From Corythoichthys intestinalis (Eukaryota; Chordata; Actinopteri; Syngnathiformes; Syngnathidae), in assembly GCF_030265065.1 (NCBI RefSeq), contig NC_080410.1, positions 20,070,898 through 20,134,897 of the forward strand: a stretch of 64,000 nucleotides of DNA, read 5' to 3'. Shown in pieces: positions 48,601 to 59,100 of this stretch. The stretch's first letter is position 1; the number at the start of each line of letters is the position of its first letter. A program made the position numbers and the translations under genes. Below the pieces are notes generated by a model, which had not been told where the DNA came from, searched no databases, and worked only from the letters and a program-made list of their open reading frames with translations.

Positions 48601-49583
48601 TAACGAGCAGAAAAACACGCCATAGTAGGAGGAATTTACGAAGCGCTAATGCATTAACATGACGAGTATACGGACAACATGGCGCGGGGGCGTGGCTGTG
48701 ACGTCACGTGAGTAGGGTCTATTGGTTAAAAAAAGTCTTATTTCTAAAGACATTTTGTTTCCAGAAAATGTGGGATTCATTCCACCTGTGTAAGTTTTAT
48801 TGTATTGCTGAGAGAAATAAGTACTCCCTTTAAAATGGTTAATGTTTTTGCACTTTCTTGTAAAAATAAATAAATAAAAAAGCATCTTAAGGGCAGCTTT
48901 TTGTTGTATGTGCATGTTTCCATTGTTCCTGTTGAATCATTAGGATATTTTAATCATGTTAATCATTTGATTGGTCGAATAATTAATAGAATAAAACTGT
49001 TTTTTGTAATTGCCAACCTTGACAGCCCTACTTGGCATCATGTCAGAGCCCCCCCCCCCCCCCCCCCAATTTGTCTCATCTCATGAAAATGACTAACGGT
49101 AATTTAGAGCTTTGTTTAGTTGCTCTTGTTCATTGAATACATATACGCTCAGAACACCTTGCTCATAGTATATCAGATAATATTAGCTTTGGATACAGGT
49201 CATAAATTGAACAAATGTGCAAAAAATGAAGAAGCCCACCTCGCACCAATTCCAAACACCCCAAAATGCGAGTGCCCGCTCACCTGAGATGGACGCGAAG
49301 GAGTCGGGAGCACCAATTCGATGTAGTTAAACTCTGCAGAACCACGTTCACTCGGCTCGGAGAGAGAGAGGTTGAGACGGACGGTGGGTTTGACCTCCGC
49401 GGGCTCGGCGGCATCAGCCTGCGCGGTCCCGAATCCCCCTCCGCCACCTTCTGACCCGAACGCACTGCCCAAACTTATGGCCTCGTCTTCGCGGCGGCGT
49501 TTCTTGCTCACCTCCGGGGTCGATAGAGCGGCTGTGTGGAAGGGCGAGAGGGTGACGAAGGGGACTTTCCTGGGTTCTGCCAT
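18573..49583 (-). CDS. ubn2: Ubinuclein-2, HIRA complex subunit
   Basis: Ubinucleins join HIRA and CABIN1 to deposit histone H3.3 in the nucleus. Seventeen coding exons, 5' to 3': 49284-49583, 45795-45926, 45540-45641, 44246-44371, 44058-44161, 43208-43697, 43050-43120, 41297-41426, 40945-41051, 40735-40845, 30176-30316, 30027-30077, 29908-29950, 26825-28540, 22866-23064, 18812-18880, 18573-18619. All phases join: 3939 nt, 1312 residues (human about 1350). The HRD domain spans about 117-204, with [20 protein letters not shown] and [12 protein letters not shown]. The middle domain spans about 395-620, with [28 protein letters not shown] and [15 protein letters not shown]. The rest is Ser/Thr/Pro-rich, and the tail is [26 protein letters not shown] favours UBN2 over UBN1. 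The start is MAEPRKVPF, as in the UBN2 family. Confidence 0.93.
20262..21803 (+). mobile_element. Tc1-like element C in ubn2 intron 15
   Basis: CAGTGAGGAGCAGAAGTATTTG and the inverse of CAAATACATCTGCTCCTCATTG form the ends. A TA precedes the left end, and on the right a TA follows after two extra bases. It is about 1.54 kb, the full Tc1 length. It inserted opposite to the sense of ubn2. Confidence 0.85.
20619..21387 (+). pseudogene. Tc1-C transposase, broken
   Basis: From ATG 20619 the HTH start ([20 protein letters not shown]) is followed by a frame change, then 20830-21387 gives [45 protein letters not shown] (second Asp) and LEWPSQSPG with a stop just before the NPIEN block. The WSDET segment with the first catalytic Asp is missing between YLNDAEA and KVEIFG. 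The tail (MWGQ-like) is decayed. Inactive. Confidence 0.85.
21893..22402. mobile_element. MITE with TTTTCGGACTATWAGGC ends
   Basis: ATTTTCGGACTATTAGGCGC on the left pairs with GGCTTATAGTCCGAAAAT on the right. The middle carries the GTCATAAGACCGT and GACAGATGTCAT palindromic blocks also seen at 2330-2960. A fragment of the same end type is at about 19085 (TACCGTATTTTTGGATTATAA). The class is uncertain; no clean duplication was found. Confidence 0.65.
22553..22690. repeat. Palindromic TTAA-type MITE
   Basis: Starts TTAACTCATTGGCTGCCAG and ends GGCACTCAAAGAGTTAA, so TTAA stands at both outer ends. The middle has CAAATGGATTGGTCATCTAG. It lies in ubn2 intron 15, next to exon 15. Confidence 0.75.
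23275..23670. repeat. Two direct copies of an AGGGTTTCTACAG repeat end
   Basis: AGGGTTTCTACAGGTATC at 23275 and AGGGTTTCTACAGATATC at 23563 start matching stretches of about 110 bp (CACTTTAAACTAATTTAA and GCCC.TACCCAACT). Between them is part of a hAT-like end (GATACCGATATATGCGGGTG). Related AAGACTTTTCAGACC-type sequence lies at about 31205. Confidence 0.6.
24437..26620 (+). mobile_element. Tc1-like element D, left end plus inverted remnant
   Basis: TA|CAGTGCATCACAAAAGTGAG at 24435 is a known type of Tc1 left end and runs to 24728. After an inserted hAT (24729-26319) the element resumes with transposase coding: [20 protein letters not shown] (+), then KARKQFAED and NHVQWSDET on the minus strand. 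So the segment after KKAR is inverted in place. The C-terminal half and the right end are gone. Confidence 0.7.
24729..26319. mobile_element. hAT element (TAGGGCTGCAGC ends)
   Basis: TAGGGCTGCAGCTATTGAAT and, inverted on the right, TAAAGCTGAAACGAATACTC carry matching ACTCGAG/TAATCGAG blocks. Flanks GACTCATT and GACTTGTT agree at 6 of 8. Inside, 24780-25310 is a piece of the TAGGGCTGTCAAACG family (ends TTTTGACAGCCCTA), and the stretch near 25975-26120 has the GCGGCTGTTTACTAACGCTG block shared with other hAT elements here. Confidence 0.7.
26825..28540 (-). other. ubn2: ubn2 exon 14, Ser/Thr/Pro-rich low-complexity region
   Basis: This single 1716-bp exon codes residues about 637-1208. Its start ([18 protein letters not shown]) and [20 protein letters not shown] match the ordered entry to the ubinuclein C-terminal half; ICLD resembles a SUMO-interaction motif. 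Residues about 923-1083 are a tandem array of roughly 11-residue units of the type [11 protein letters not shown], seen at least twelve times. Base composition is GC-richer than the introns around it. The mirror-image plus-strand frame is a shadow of the array. Confidence 0.9.
28738..28935. repeat. Palindromic TTAA-type MITE (ubn2 intron 13)
   Basis: Starts ACTCTTTCAGTGCCATTGATG and ends near TTGCAGCCAATCTGTTAA. Arms meet around ACTGGAAGTTC and CCCAGTTCAAATAAATTTG. A variant of the family with AATTTGAACTGG in place of CATTTGAACTGG. Confidence 0.7.
29061..29849 (-). mobile_element. Tigger (pogo-type) element, internally deleted
   Basis: CAGTGATACCTCTATATACG and the inverse of CGAGGTACCACTG end the element, with TA on both sides. 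The ATTAATTCGTTCCAGGACCTGG and GTCGTATGTCGAG blocks are typical of this family. The minus strand (29739-29480) codes the Tigger transposase start: [18 protein letters not shown] then [10 protein letters not shown], the CENP-B-like HTH. The DDE core is absent. It lies in ubn2 intron 13. Confidence 0.8.
30725..31195. repeat. Two palindromic TTAA-type MITE remnants
   Basis: GGCTGCCATTGACGGTCCTCG at 30729 and TTGGCTGCCAATGACGGCC at 31039 mark two arms. The second is fuller: GTTCAATCCGTTTGAAGTGG, a spacer, then CCAGTTCAAATGGACTGGACG. Between them are repeated AGGTCACTTCCTGTT/AACAGGAAGTGACC palindromes. Confidence 0.65.
34239..35530. mobile_element. hAT element (TAGGGCTGGGCG-type ends)
   Basis: TAGAGCAGGGCGGTAAATCG and the inverse of GATATGTACTTAAGGCC...CGCCCAGCCCTA bound 1292 bp. 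CCAAGCAA is duplicated exactly at 34231-34238 and 35531-35538. No transposase recognised. GGCGATA-type ends are very widespread in fish. Confidence 0.9.
35733..37490 (+). mobile_element. hAT element with BED-finger transposase remnant
   Basis: TAGCAGTGCAACGGTTCGCG and AACCGTTGCACCCCTA are inverted ends; ATGTGCAG is duplicated exactly at 35725-35732 and 37491-37498. The plus strand (36037-36660) carries broken transposase. The 3' interior (36965-37145, TTAGTAAACAGCCGCCAT onward) is shared with the 7618-8460 element. Confidence 0.9.
36037..36640 (+). pseudogene. ZBED-like hAT transposase fragment
   Basis: From ATG 36037: [18 protein letters not shown] then DGEKILKK (BED finger entry), a frame change in an A-run near 36160, then [18 protein letters not shown] (second half of the finger start). 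Later frames give [20 protein letters not shown] and [20 protein letters not shown], the block shared by ZBED1-like hAT transposases. The catalytic core downstream is absent. Confidence 0.78.
38151..39062. mobile_element. TTAA-site element (CTCATTTGCTCCCA ends)
   Basis: CTCATTTGCTCCCAGAAATG and the inverse of GGCTGGGAGTGAATGAG bound 912 bp, with TTAA at 38147-38150 and 39063-39066. The ends resemble those of the palindromic TTAA MITE (CTCATTGGCTGCCA). piggyBac or Kolobok mobilisation is possible; no transposase is coded. The 121-residue minus frame inside has no known domain. Confidence 0.75.
39665..39800 (-). pseudogene. hAT transposase-like exon fragment
   Basis: The minus frame reads [20 protein letters not shown] then [15 protein letters not shown] and reaches a donor-like AAA|GTAAGT near 39672. 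The HVRYW..... [12 protein letters not shown] pattern recalls a conserved block of a hAT-derived protein group in fish. Upstream sequence has no matching exon. The assignment is from memory. Confidence 0.4.
40299..40433. repeat. Right part of the palindromic MITE hit by the outer hAT
   Basis: GGCAGCCTCCCACTTCATAT to GTCAATGGCAGCCAGCGAGTTAA completes the arm begun at 30480-30530 (TTAACTCTTAGGCTGCCATTG). The pair shows the order of events in ubn2 intron 10. Confidence 0.7.
41205..41237. repeat. (TGTGT)n short tandem repeat
   Basis: About five units of TGTGT in ubn2 intron 8, followed by the (ATCT)n tail at about 41262-41273. Confidence 0.85.
42029..42930 (+). mobile_element. hAT element (BED-finger family), copy 2
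   Basis: TAGACATGTGCCGATTACCG on the left and CATACAGGCACATGCCTA on the right, 902 bp, with GATACAAC/GATCCAAC (7 of 8) at 42021-42028 and 42931-42938. This is the uninterrupted version of 5348-8843 and shows what both insertions there disrupted. It lies in ubn2 intron 7. Confidence 0.88.
42238..42420 (+). pseudogene. BED-finger exon of the hAT element (copy 2)
   Basis: From ATG 42238: [20 protein letters not shown], then [20 protein letters not shown] and [12 protein letters not shown]. This shows the aromatic and CxxC part of a BED zinc finger. The frame then stops; the His pair and catalytic domain are not present. It is the N-terminal remnant of the transposase. Confidence 0.6.
43803..43940. 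repeat. Palindromic TTAA-type MITE (ubn2 intron 5)
   Basis: AACTCATCAACTGTCATTGAAG to GATTGGACGTCTGTTGTTGTC and GTCACTGAAAGAGTTCA. A worn copy with a GACAAACTCATTTAAACTCGAAGC middle, as in the 22553 copy. Confidence 0.65.
44640..45204. other. ubn2 intron 3 stretch without recognised feature
   Basis: AT-rich, starting at TTTCCCCCAGTACGTTAAAAG. No exon, RNA gene or element end could be defined. A palindromic TTAA-type MITE follows at 45205-45345 and a CA/TA microsatellite at 45400-45445. Confidence 0.4.
45205..45345. repeat. Palindromic TTAA-type MITE (ubn2 intron 3)
   Basis: AAATGGATTGGAGGTCTAGC and TTTTAATGAATTGGAGGTCT arms, ending TCAATGGCAAAAAATTAGTTAA. Both arms here face the same way in part, so the copy is rearranged. 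Confidence 0.55.
45400..45446. repeat. (CA)n/(TA)n microsatellite
   Basis: Mixed CA and TA dinucleotide runs within ubn2 intron 3. Confidence 0.9.
46000..47571. other. ubn2 intron 1, unrecognised part
   Basis: No exon seen. A stretch at about 46815-46905 (TTCTGCCAAAATGTGC, GAAACGTCCAAC, GGCGAATTTGACACCCAAAG) recurs at 31530-31600 and 53130-53215, so part of it is an undescribed repeat. The remainder gives no recognisable coding or element ends. Confidence 0.45.
47690..48003 (+). pseudogene. First exon of the second transposon protein (copy 2)
   Basis: The plus strand repeats the copy-1 exon: [14 protein letters not shown]-like text, then [40 protein letters not shown] and a GTGAGT donor near 48004. 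Stop codons interrupt it (TAG near 47762, TAA near 47891), and the start Met is lost. Relative to copy 1 it lacks a short CYADI segment. Confidence 0.6.
48414..48585 (-). pseudogene. THAP-domain first exon of transposon (copy 2)
   Basis: The minus frame reads [40 protein letters not shown], then [17 protein letters not shown]. CxxxxC and CxxH are intact. The Trp at the third position of the THAP core is L here (RPRLTAA against RAKWTAA in copy 1). A donor GGTAAGATG follows. Confidence 0.78.
49048..49068. repeat. Poly-C run
   Basis: About 19 consecutive C in ubn2 intron 1, close to exon 1. Confidence 0.95.
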
Positions 49584-51176
49584 TTGTTCGCCGACCGGAC
49601 ACGCGAAATAGGGCCAGGCTCCTCCGCTGGTGGTAAGCTATCGCCGGAGATAGTCGCCAGCTAGTTACTAAGCTAGCTAGCTTCCGTTGAATAACTGCTA
49701 CAGACAACACAATTACGAGTATTTCCCCTCAGTCCCTAATGAATCCATGGAGTATGATTCCTGGCGCGTGCCCCGTTCGTCTACGAGGGACTTTAAGAGT
49801 TCTAAATTGCAGTTTTAAGTGATCCCATGAAATTGGTGCTTAGCTACAGAAAGAAGGCTTCTGTAGTAGCCATCTTGATCATTATTATCATTATTCCGCG
49901 GTTGGCGTGCAGAAAGCGGAAGTTGAGGAGGAAAGGAAACAGCGTTTAACCAATAGGCGAGTCGGAAGAGTTCTTGGACACGCCCATCCGACTGTCGAGC
50001 GCGAATGTGGAGGTGATTTTTTTGCATAGGCGCGGATGCTGGACCGGACTCCAACACAAAGGCGACAGCACGTTGCATTCAAATTGGAGCATCTCTTCCA
50101 ATTGTGCGTCACCGTTTCCATGGTGAAACGAATATTTGGCGTAATGCACGCACGTGTAGGAAACCGTTTGGTGCACCCGAAGTCTTTAGCTCTGTCACAA
50201 CTTCTCAGTCCTACAAGTAAAGTGACTTAAGTGACCTGGCGTCCTCACATGTGGTCTATATGAAGCAAACTGTGACGTCCAAATACGTTTGTAGACACCC
50301 CCCCAATAATCGCTTCTTGGGAATATATAACATTGTTACACTCTGGTTATGGCTGTAATTTAACGCTGTTTTTTTTTTTTTAATCTTTTTTTTTTTTTTA
50401 TAATAATTATAAAAAAAGACTTTTTCTTAAAGCTACTTAATAAAAGGGAAAAGCATATTTAAAAAATGCATTTAATAAAATCTGAATTCACTGCCTGCTT
50501 TTGACAAAAAACATCCATTTAGACTGGGAGGCCTGGCTGTGAATGTTAATCTTTGAGTGATATTGGCAGCACTGATCCAAATCAATTTTGACCTGTGGGG
50601 TGGGGGCGCAAAATAGCAGTCCTAGGAAGGATTTACCTTGAAAATCTGTCAATTCCATTTTAAGGCATTGCAGAAACCCTGATGTTTTGACCCTCAGTGA
50701 CAAAACAATATGGTTGGCAAGATGACAGTGCATTCCACAAGTCAAATAATTTTATCAACATTTCCCCTTCATTGTTCATTGGAGGTCCTCCCTTCAGGCA
50801 GGAGATAGTCCCTTAAGTCCAATAGAACAAGGAACACCTTACCAAGTGCGAGTAGTTGCCAAATTTGCACATTTCTGGCACTTAGATGCGAAGCTGTCTT
50901 TAGCATTAAATTGTAGTCTGTGTTATTGTAAGTTATTGTATGAGTTATTTGTGTTATCTGTGTGCTTATCTGCGGGGACAATAAACTTAAACTGGACTAA
51001 CATTTACAGGCCCATATTACAAGTCTATGCAACTTCCTGTTCATTTATTTTACAACACTGGAAAATGCACATTTTTCACACCTTATGGTTTAGTTATTCA
51101 CCAAAGAAAAAAACAGACAAATCAGAAAAATGGTGTATAACACTTTTAATTCCTTCCATGGTCATTTTGTTCTCAT
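49584..51176. other. ubn2 promoter/5' region and rpsa 3' flank
   Basis: CpG-rich sequence just above the ubn2 start (about 49584-49720, and 49860-50060) probably holds the promoter and 5'UTR. ATTAAA on the minus strand at 51150-51145 lies about 27 bases past the rpsa stop and may be its polyadenylation signal; TTTATT at 51044-51049 is an alternative. No other gene seen. Confidence 0.4.
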
Positions 51177-53041
<1,865 letters not shown>

Positions 53042-53064
53042 TCAAAAAACGCATTACACATTAT

Positions 53065-53220
53065 GTCATTGGCTGCCATTGACAGTGTTAGACATCCAAG
53101 CCAATATGACCGAGATGGTCACAGGAAATTGGACCGCTCTGCCAAATTGTCCAACATCGGCGAAACGTCTACATGATGCGAATTTGACATTCAAAGTACT
53201 ACCGTACGCACTCAACTTTT
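53065..53220. repeat. MITE arm joined to an undescribed repeat block
   Basis: ATTGGCTGCCATTGACAGTG opens a TTAA-type arm. It then passes into the CTCTGCCAAATTGTCCAACA, GCGAAACGTCTACATGATGC and ATTTGACATTCAAAGTACTA block also seen at 31530 and 46815. It lies in rpsa intron 1. Confidence 0.55.
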
Positions 53221-54234
53221 GCTTGGATCAGCGCTTCACAATTATTTTGTTACACCTTTCCAGGAAGACGTAAATGTTTCACCACCCGGCCCCAAACTTT
53301 CTGCCGCCACTATAAATAGTATCATTTGTCTTTAAAATTACTATAAGTACACCCAAAAAAAAAAAAAAAAAAAATAGTCAAACTGTATACAGTCAAGGTA
53401 CATTTTTAACCATTTCATACTGAAAAAATGTAATAAAAAAATTCAAATTGATTATCAAAACTCATGAGGACAATATGTCAAACAATTTGACCGAAAAAAC
53501 CAGAAAACAACAGTGTCATTGGACAGAGGGACAGTTTTTATTTTTGCTGCTCGCAGTATCAGCTGCTTTGCAATGATGTGGCTTTATTTTGCACTGAGCA
53601 TGCTAACAGTTCTCACTGGTTCACTGATGTAACACTGACAAAGTGGGACAATTGTTGGCAATATTCAGCACGTTTTTTTCCTGATTTGGCTTCCGGTTGT
53701 CCGCTACAAACATTTTTAGACACAGTAAACAGCAGTCATTCCAAATATCACACTGTATTGAAGGTCAAAGCCAAACTGCCCACAAACAGTGCATTCCGTG
53801 CCCGGGGGAGATCCGGAAGTGATGGCCGAAAATGGCACTTCTCGGGCGGACACACAAGAATCGGAGAAGACTGTGGGTCCCTGTGTGAGCCTGGCCGTCG
53901 AACAGTGCACAACCTCTTCATATCTCTTTGCTGTGTGCTCTTGCTTGGTTTAAAAATACTGTGCACAATACTGCGAGGTCACATGCACCACAGCTGGCAT
54001 CGCTCACTATTTGAGAAGTACTGGTTTAGATGCATACAGCCAGAATGTATTAAAAAATGCCTTAAAAAATGCTTAAATGTAGTTCAATTAAATACACTAC
54101 ATGACTGTGGTCAAAAGATCAACACTCTGCTTTAAAGCTACCACACAAAACACGATGTTTAAAAGTATGAAAGGGCAATACACGCAAAAGTATTTTTGAG
54201 GCAATGCAAAGGTAATAAACGCGATGGAATTGCA

Positions 54235-54345
54235 GAACACCGAACGTCTAGCACCGTTAATGCCAGTGGAACATGAACAATGTCTGCAGTCCCAGTTCAA
54301 ATAGAATTGCCGTCCATCACCGCCAATGGCAATGAAAGAATTAAA
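54235..54345. repeat. Palindromic TTAA-type MITE (rpsa intron 1)
   Basis: GAACGTCTAGCACCGTTAATG, CCCAGTTCAAATAGAATTGC and CATCACCGCCAATGGCAATGA belong to the same palindromic family, here shortened. Confidence 0.6.
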
Positions 54346-54748
54346 AAAAATCAGAATTCATATAATCTGGTCAGTGTATCCATTACACTTCCCCAATCCA
54401 ATTCATATATTTACTTACACATTGCGCACTCAAATAGTATTCGAACACAATTCCCGCCATTATAACTTAACAAACTATTCATCCAGACTCGATTATATCA
54501 TTTTTACGCTTTGAAGCATTCATTACAGACAAATAGAGCGCAGCGGAAGCGTGGAGAGAGCGCGTGTTACAAGCCAGTTAGCTTCAAGTATTAGCCTATA
54601 TGTTGACGAAGTCTAGAGGCGACAAAAAAGAAAATGGTCTAAATATTATACGTCACCGTGGGTGTTCAAACGGTGGTAAGGCTTTTTTCTTAAGTCTTTG
54701 GCAACATTTGAAAGTTTATTGGTCGAAAAAGACCGTTTATTCACTCAC

Positions 54749-54796
54749 CACGAAACAACGCCGTATGGAAGACTAACCACACGATGGCAAAAGAGG
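54749..54796 (-). promoter_or_regulatory. rpsa: rpsa leader exon with 5'TOP-like start
   Basis: The minus strand reads CCTCTTTTGCCATCGTGTGG onward and reaches a good donor (GTG|GTGAGTGAAT, exon end 54749). The acceptor for the next exon is TTTTTTGACAG before 53040, leaving a 41-base leader ahead of the ATG. The C followed by pyrimidines is the terminal oligopyrimidine start expected of a ribosomal protein gene, which couples translation to mTOR. The transcription start is inferred. Confidence 0.6.
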
Positions 54797-54849
54797 CCGT
54801 CCAGAGGAAGTGACGTAGTATTTATACTACGATTCTAAGCTTGTGATTG

Positions 54850-56167
54850 GTCGAAAATGTATATCCGGGGTTTCTGTAGTTCTACTGCTTTGCCAGAAGG
54901 TGGCAATATCGATACCATCATGGTAGAGTATGGGTCAGGCAAGGGGTGGTAGTCGGAATGCCACCCCATATTAAGACAACACAGATGGAAAGACCATATT
55001 AAGACAATGCTGAGACGCTGACTTCACAGTCAAAGTCTGAGCTGTGTGGCAAGCGTGTTTATTTGCCAAAGATAAAGAGTTCCAGCAAACGCAACCATAG
55101 AATGATCAAAGTGTCCCGAGTAAGATGTTGAAACCTGAAACATTTGTGGTGCAAATATTGAGAAGAGGTGCTTTCTAACAAGAATTCAATTAAAAGCATG
55201 CTGGAAAACACAGATGTATTATTCTCTCAATCAATAAGTCAACCAGTGAAAGCATAGACCACTTTGTAGCACAAAAGAAAGAAAACAAGGGTAAGGTGAT
55301 TGTTGAATGTGTTGTCTCTATTTGTTTATTATCATTATTAATTTAAATCAATATTGTCTAACTAACATGCATCATAGCAAATAAATGACAGCTGAATTCA
55401 GGCCCCCCTGCCTCTCATTTTTTAGTGTTTAAAAAAAAAAGTGCACATATGTGTACGTACTCTACCTTCAAACTTTGGTCCGTGTATTTTATTAATTCAC
55501 ATTTTTTGCTCAGCTGAAATTAAAACTGGATATCACAGGGATCTTCAGTTCATAATTCAACATGCCTTATGACATAACTGTCATATCTGCACAGTGCACA
55601 GTTTTAGGTCTCCATGTTCAGTAGACTCCTTCAGTTAAATTATTGACAGAGTTTAAGAGCAGGATAAGAAGCACACAACACTGTTGAGATTAAAGATGTG
55701 TTTTTTTTATTGCATTATAAAAATATAAATACTTGTCCAGCTTTTTACAACATATACAAGCACATATCATTTGAAGGCAATTTACTGTGTGAAAGGACGA
55801 CAAGCTGTCATATTAAAAGCAACCGATTGTTAAAAGCTGTATGTCATAGCCGTTTAGAGAACACTGAAATACGGGGTCACTGCATATAGTACATTAAAAT
55901 CTTACAAATATATATACTACAATTCCTATTAGGTATATTTGTTTTACCAACTTATGCCATAATGTCTTAAGAACACATTTTAAAGTGTCGGCCTTTCACC
56001 TGTTAAGTGCATGTGCAATCCCATCATTGAGGGCAAGTTGTCTTTGTGCACATCTGCATAGCCTAAATACCAAGAATAAACTCATTAAATTCACTATCAT
56101 TGTCACTGTTTGCCACTTGACTCTGTGTTATCTTACTCATCTCACAAAATCACCCCGGTTTTCCTTT
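54850..56167. other. Spacer between rpsa promoter and slc25a38, no further gene seen
   Basis: AT-rich DNA with no recognised coding exon. The part nearest 56168 is likely slc25a38 3'UTR; TTTATT near 55705 (AATAAA on the minus strand) is a possible end signal. Confidence 0.4.
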
Positions 56168-59100
56168 TCACGATTTCAATCCAATATACGCCATCATCTG
56201 CTCGTAGACGGTCCATGCCATGGCAGCCATCATAGTCCTCCGAAGAGAGCGTGGAACCGCCCCTCTGAAGAAACCCTGAAGTCCATGTTCCTTGAAGAGA
56301 CAATAAAACATAAGTAATATATAATAATTATTATGTTAATTAGGGTTGTTCCGATCATGGTTTTTTGCTCCCGATCCGATCCCGATCATTTTAGTTTGAG
56401 TATCTGCCGATCCCGATATTTCCCGATCCGATTGCTTTTTTTGCTCCCGATTCAATTCCATTCATTCCCGATAATTTTTCCCGATCATATACATTTTGGC
56501 AATGCATTAAGAAAAAAAATGAATAAAACTCGGATGAATATATACATTCAACATACAGTACATAAGTACTGTATTTGTTTATTATGACAATAAATCCTCA
56601 AGATGGCATTTACATTATTAACATTCTTTCTGTGAGATGGATCCACGGATGGAAAGACTTGTGACTTTGTATATTGTGACTAAATATTGCCATCTAGTGT
56701 AGTTGTTGATCTTTCAGTAAATGATACTGCAGCCATTCAACCCAAATGCATGATGGGAAGTGGAACAAGACTCTGTGTAGTGCTACCAATTGATATATCT
56801 TCTCTGCGTTGGGAAATAACACAAGGGGTTAAGAAAAAGATCAATTGCTACCTTGCTTCCCCACATTACTTCCCATGATAGTTCTAATCGTAGGGAGAGG
56901 GAGTGTAAGGCTTTAGCCTGTTAAAAAAAGGCTCCAAAGGCTGCCAAAATTCACTCTATTCATATTACGCTGCCTTTTAATCTCTCTGTGTAGGTAAAAC
57001 GGCGCCATTACAGATTGAGCGCGACAATGCGTGAGTGGGTCATGCAACGCATGCATTACTTGCGTTAAATATTTTAACGTGATACAATTTCGCAAAAATT
57101 AATTACCGCCGTTATCGGGATAAATTTTATAACCCTACCTTAAGCCTAAACTAAAGACTCTGGATGAGTGTATCATATTATGTCTGTAACGTTAAATACA
57201 ATTAGAAAACGATTTAATTAAAAATATTTATATATGTTAAAAAAAGGCATGGCCGATATTTTTTTGCCGATTCCGATACTTTGAAAATGACGTAATCGGA
57301 CCCGATCGATCGGCATCGATCGGGACATCTCTAATGTTAATATACAGGGGTATTTAAATCATCAACTCTTTTAGTGTCGTTGACGATGATAGACATCCAA
57401 TCATCAGTGGCGCCTCCAGAAATTTTTCATAGGGGTGGCCAGATGGGGCCACTTAAAATCTTGGGGTGGCACACCAAAACTAAAAGCCATAATTTCAGGT
57501 TTTCATTATACTGTTGCAGTAAAATGGTCAGGGGAAAACTATTAGAAAGACTTAAGGACGCGGCTACTGATATACTTTGGTGTATTGTGTAATATTTGAT
57601 GCCACCAATGATTTAATGTGCATAGTCCATAACTGTCCAGTCAACATTTTGAGTTCCACAACAATTCTGTTTTGTTGTGTCATGTATATATCAGGCATAA
57701 GGTGTACATTTAACTAGGGCTGTCAAACGATTAAAAATTTTAATCGAGTTAATCACAGCTTAAAATGAATTAATCGTAATTTATCGCAATTCAAACCATC
57801 TCTAAAATATGCCATATTTTTCTGTAAATTATTGTTGGAATGGAAAGATAAGACAAGAAGGATATATACATTCAACATACTGTACATAACTAATGTATTT
57901 GTTTATCATAACAATAAATCCACAAGATGGCATTAACATTATTAACATTCTTTCTGTGAAAGGGATCCACGGACAGAAAGACTTGTAATTCTTAAAGGAT
58001 AAATGTGAGTTTGTATATTGTGACTAAATATTGCTATCTAGTGTCTTTGTTGAGCTTTCAGTAAATGATACTGTAGCGACTTAACTGTTCTGCCCAAATT
58101 CATGATGGGAAGTGGTGCAAATGCTATATATCTTCTCTGCGTTAGGTACACCAAAGGGTGTTCAGAAAAAGATCAACTCCTGTCATTCTTACCCACGTCG
58201 CTTCCCACAATATTTATAGTTGCTGTGGGAGAGATGACAAAGCTTTTGCCAATTAAAAGCACGGCCCCAATGAATGCTTGTATCTACTCCACTCACTTCA
58301 CACTGCCTCTGATCTGTGTATATAAGTAAAATGGAGCCATTGTAGGCTGTTTGCGGCAATGCGTGAGCGAGTCTCACCGCGAATGCGTTAATTGCAAAAA
58401 AATATTTTCACGTGATTAATTTAAAAAATTAATTACCGCCCGTTAACGTGATAAATTTGACAGCCCTACATTTAACAAAACAGAATAAATGCATTCATTT
58501 GGGATTCAATGCATAACTGATGCTCCAACAATCTAACGATATACTGGCAAGCGGGGTGGCCAGTGGGGTGGCCAACCAATTTATAGAGGTGGCCGAGGCC
58601 ACCCCTGGACACCCCCTGGGGGCGCCACTGCCAATCATGTGGCCGTTCTTGTCCTTCTGCTATGAATTCAAAGTCCAAAGATGTCCAATCCTTTTAAAGT
58701 GGGATGTTTGCAGCAAATCACCTCCCTCTTCAAATGGATTGGACGTCTATCGCCATTGAAGAACAAAAAACAGTCGATTTTCTGTTCTACAGATTCTTTT
58801 ATTCACTTAATAAACAGGAGATGATCACACACAATTCAGGAACAAAAAGAAAGCAATGATCGCCTATGATGAATACATTTGTTAAGGAAGCATTGGTAAA
58901 TGTAGAACAAAAGTAACTCTCCTGGCCTAATCTAATTAATAACTGGTTGCTAGATTTCCTTTTTGGAATAAATAACCCAACAACATCATTGTAGGTATAT
59001 TTCGCAATTAAAACAAAGAAACAAAACAAAACAAAAAAAAAAAACACTCAATTCAGCACCTAGGCCTATTTACAGTATAACATTGTGGAAAGGTTGTCAA

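Larger units (their letters stand above)
47572..48720. mobile_element. THAP-bearing two-gene DNA transposon derivative (ISL2EU-like), copy 2
   Basis: Left AGAGACCCTACTCACCTACG and right, inverted, AGACCCTACTCACGTGACGT form the ends, with AT at 47570-47571 and 48721-48722. The similarity runs about 70 bp with small gaps (GCCATRTTGTCCGTAT). As in copy 1, a THAP exon and the second first exon point toward each other; here the whole element is reversed. It is 1149 bp in ubn2 intron 1 and lacks the tandem repeat and the hAT insertion of copy 1. Confidence 0.72.

Noticed and set aside
49200-49710. Several overlapping open frames around ubn2 exon 1 on both strands
   Set aside because: Only the frame starting MAEPRKV fits ubinuclein and ends at a donor in phase with the next exon. 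The others are GC-driven shadows.
53578-54135. 185-residue plus-strand open frame in rpsa intron 1
   Set aside because: No domain, mixed composition, no support from splice sites. Probably chance or worn repeat.
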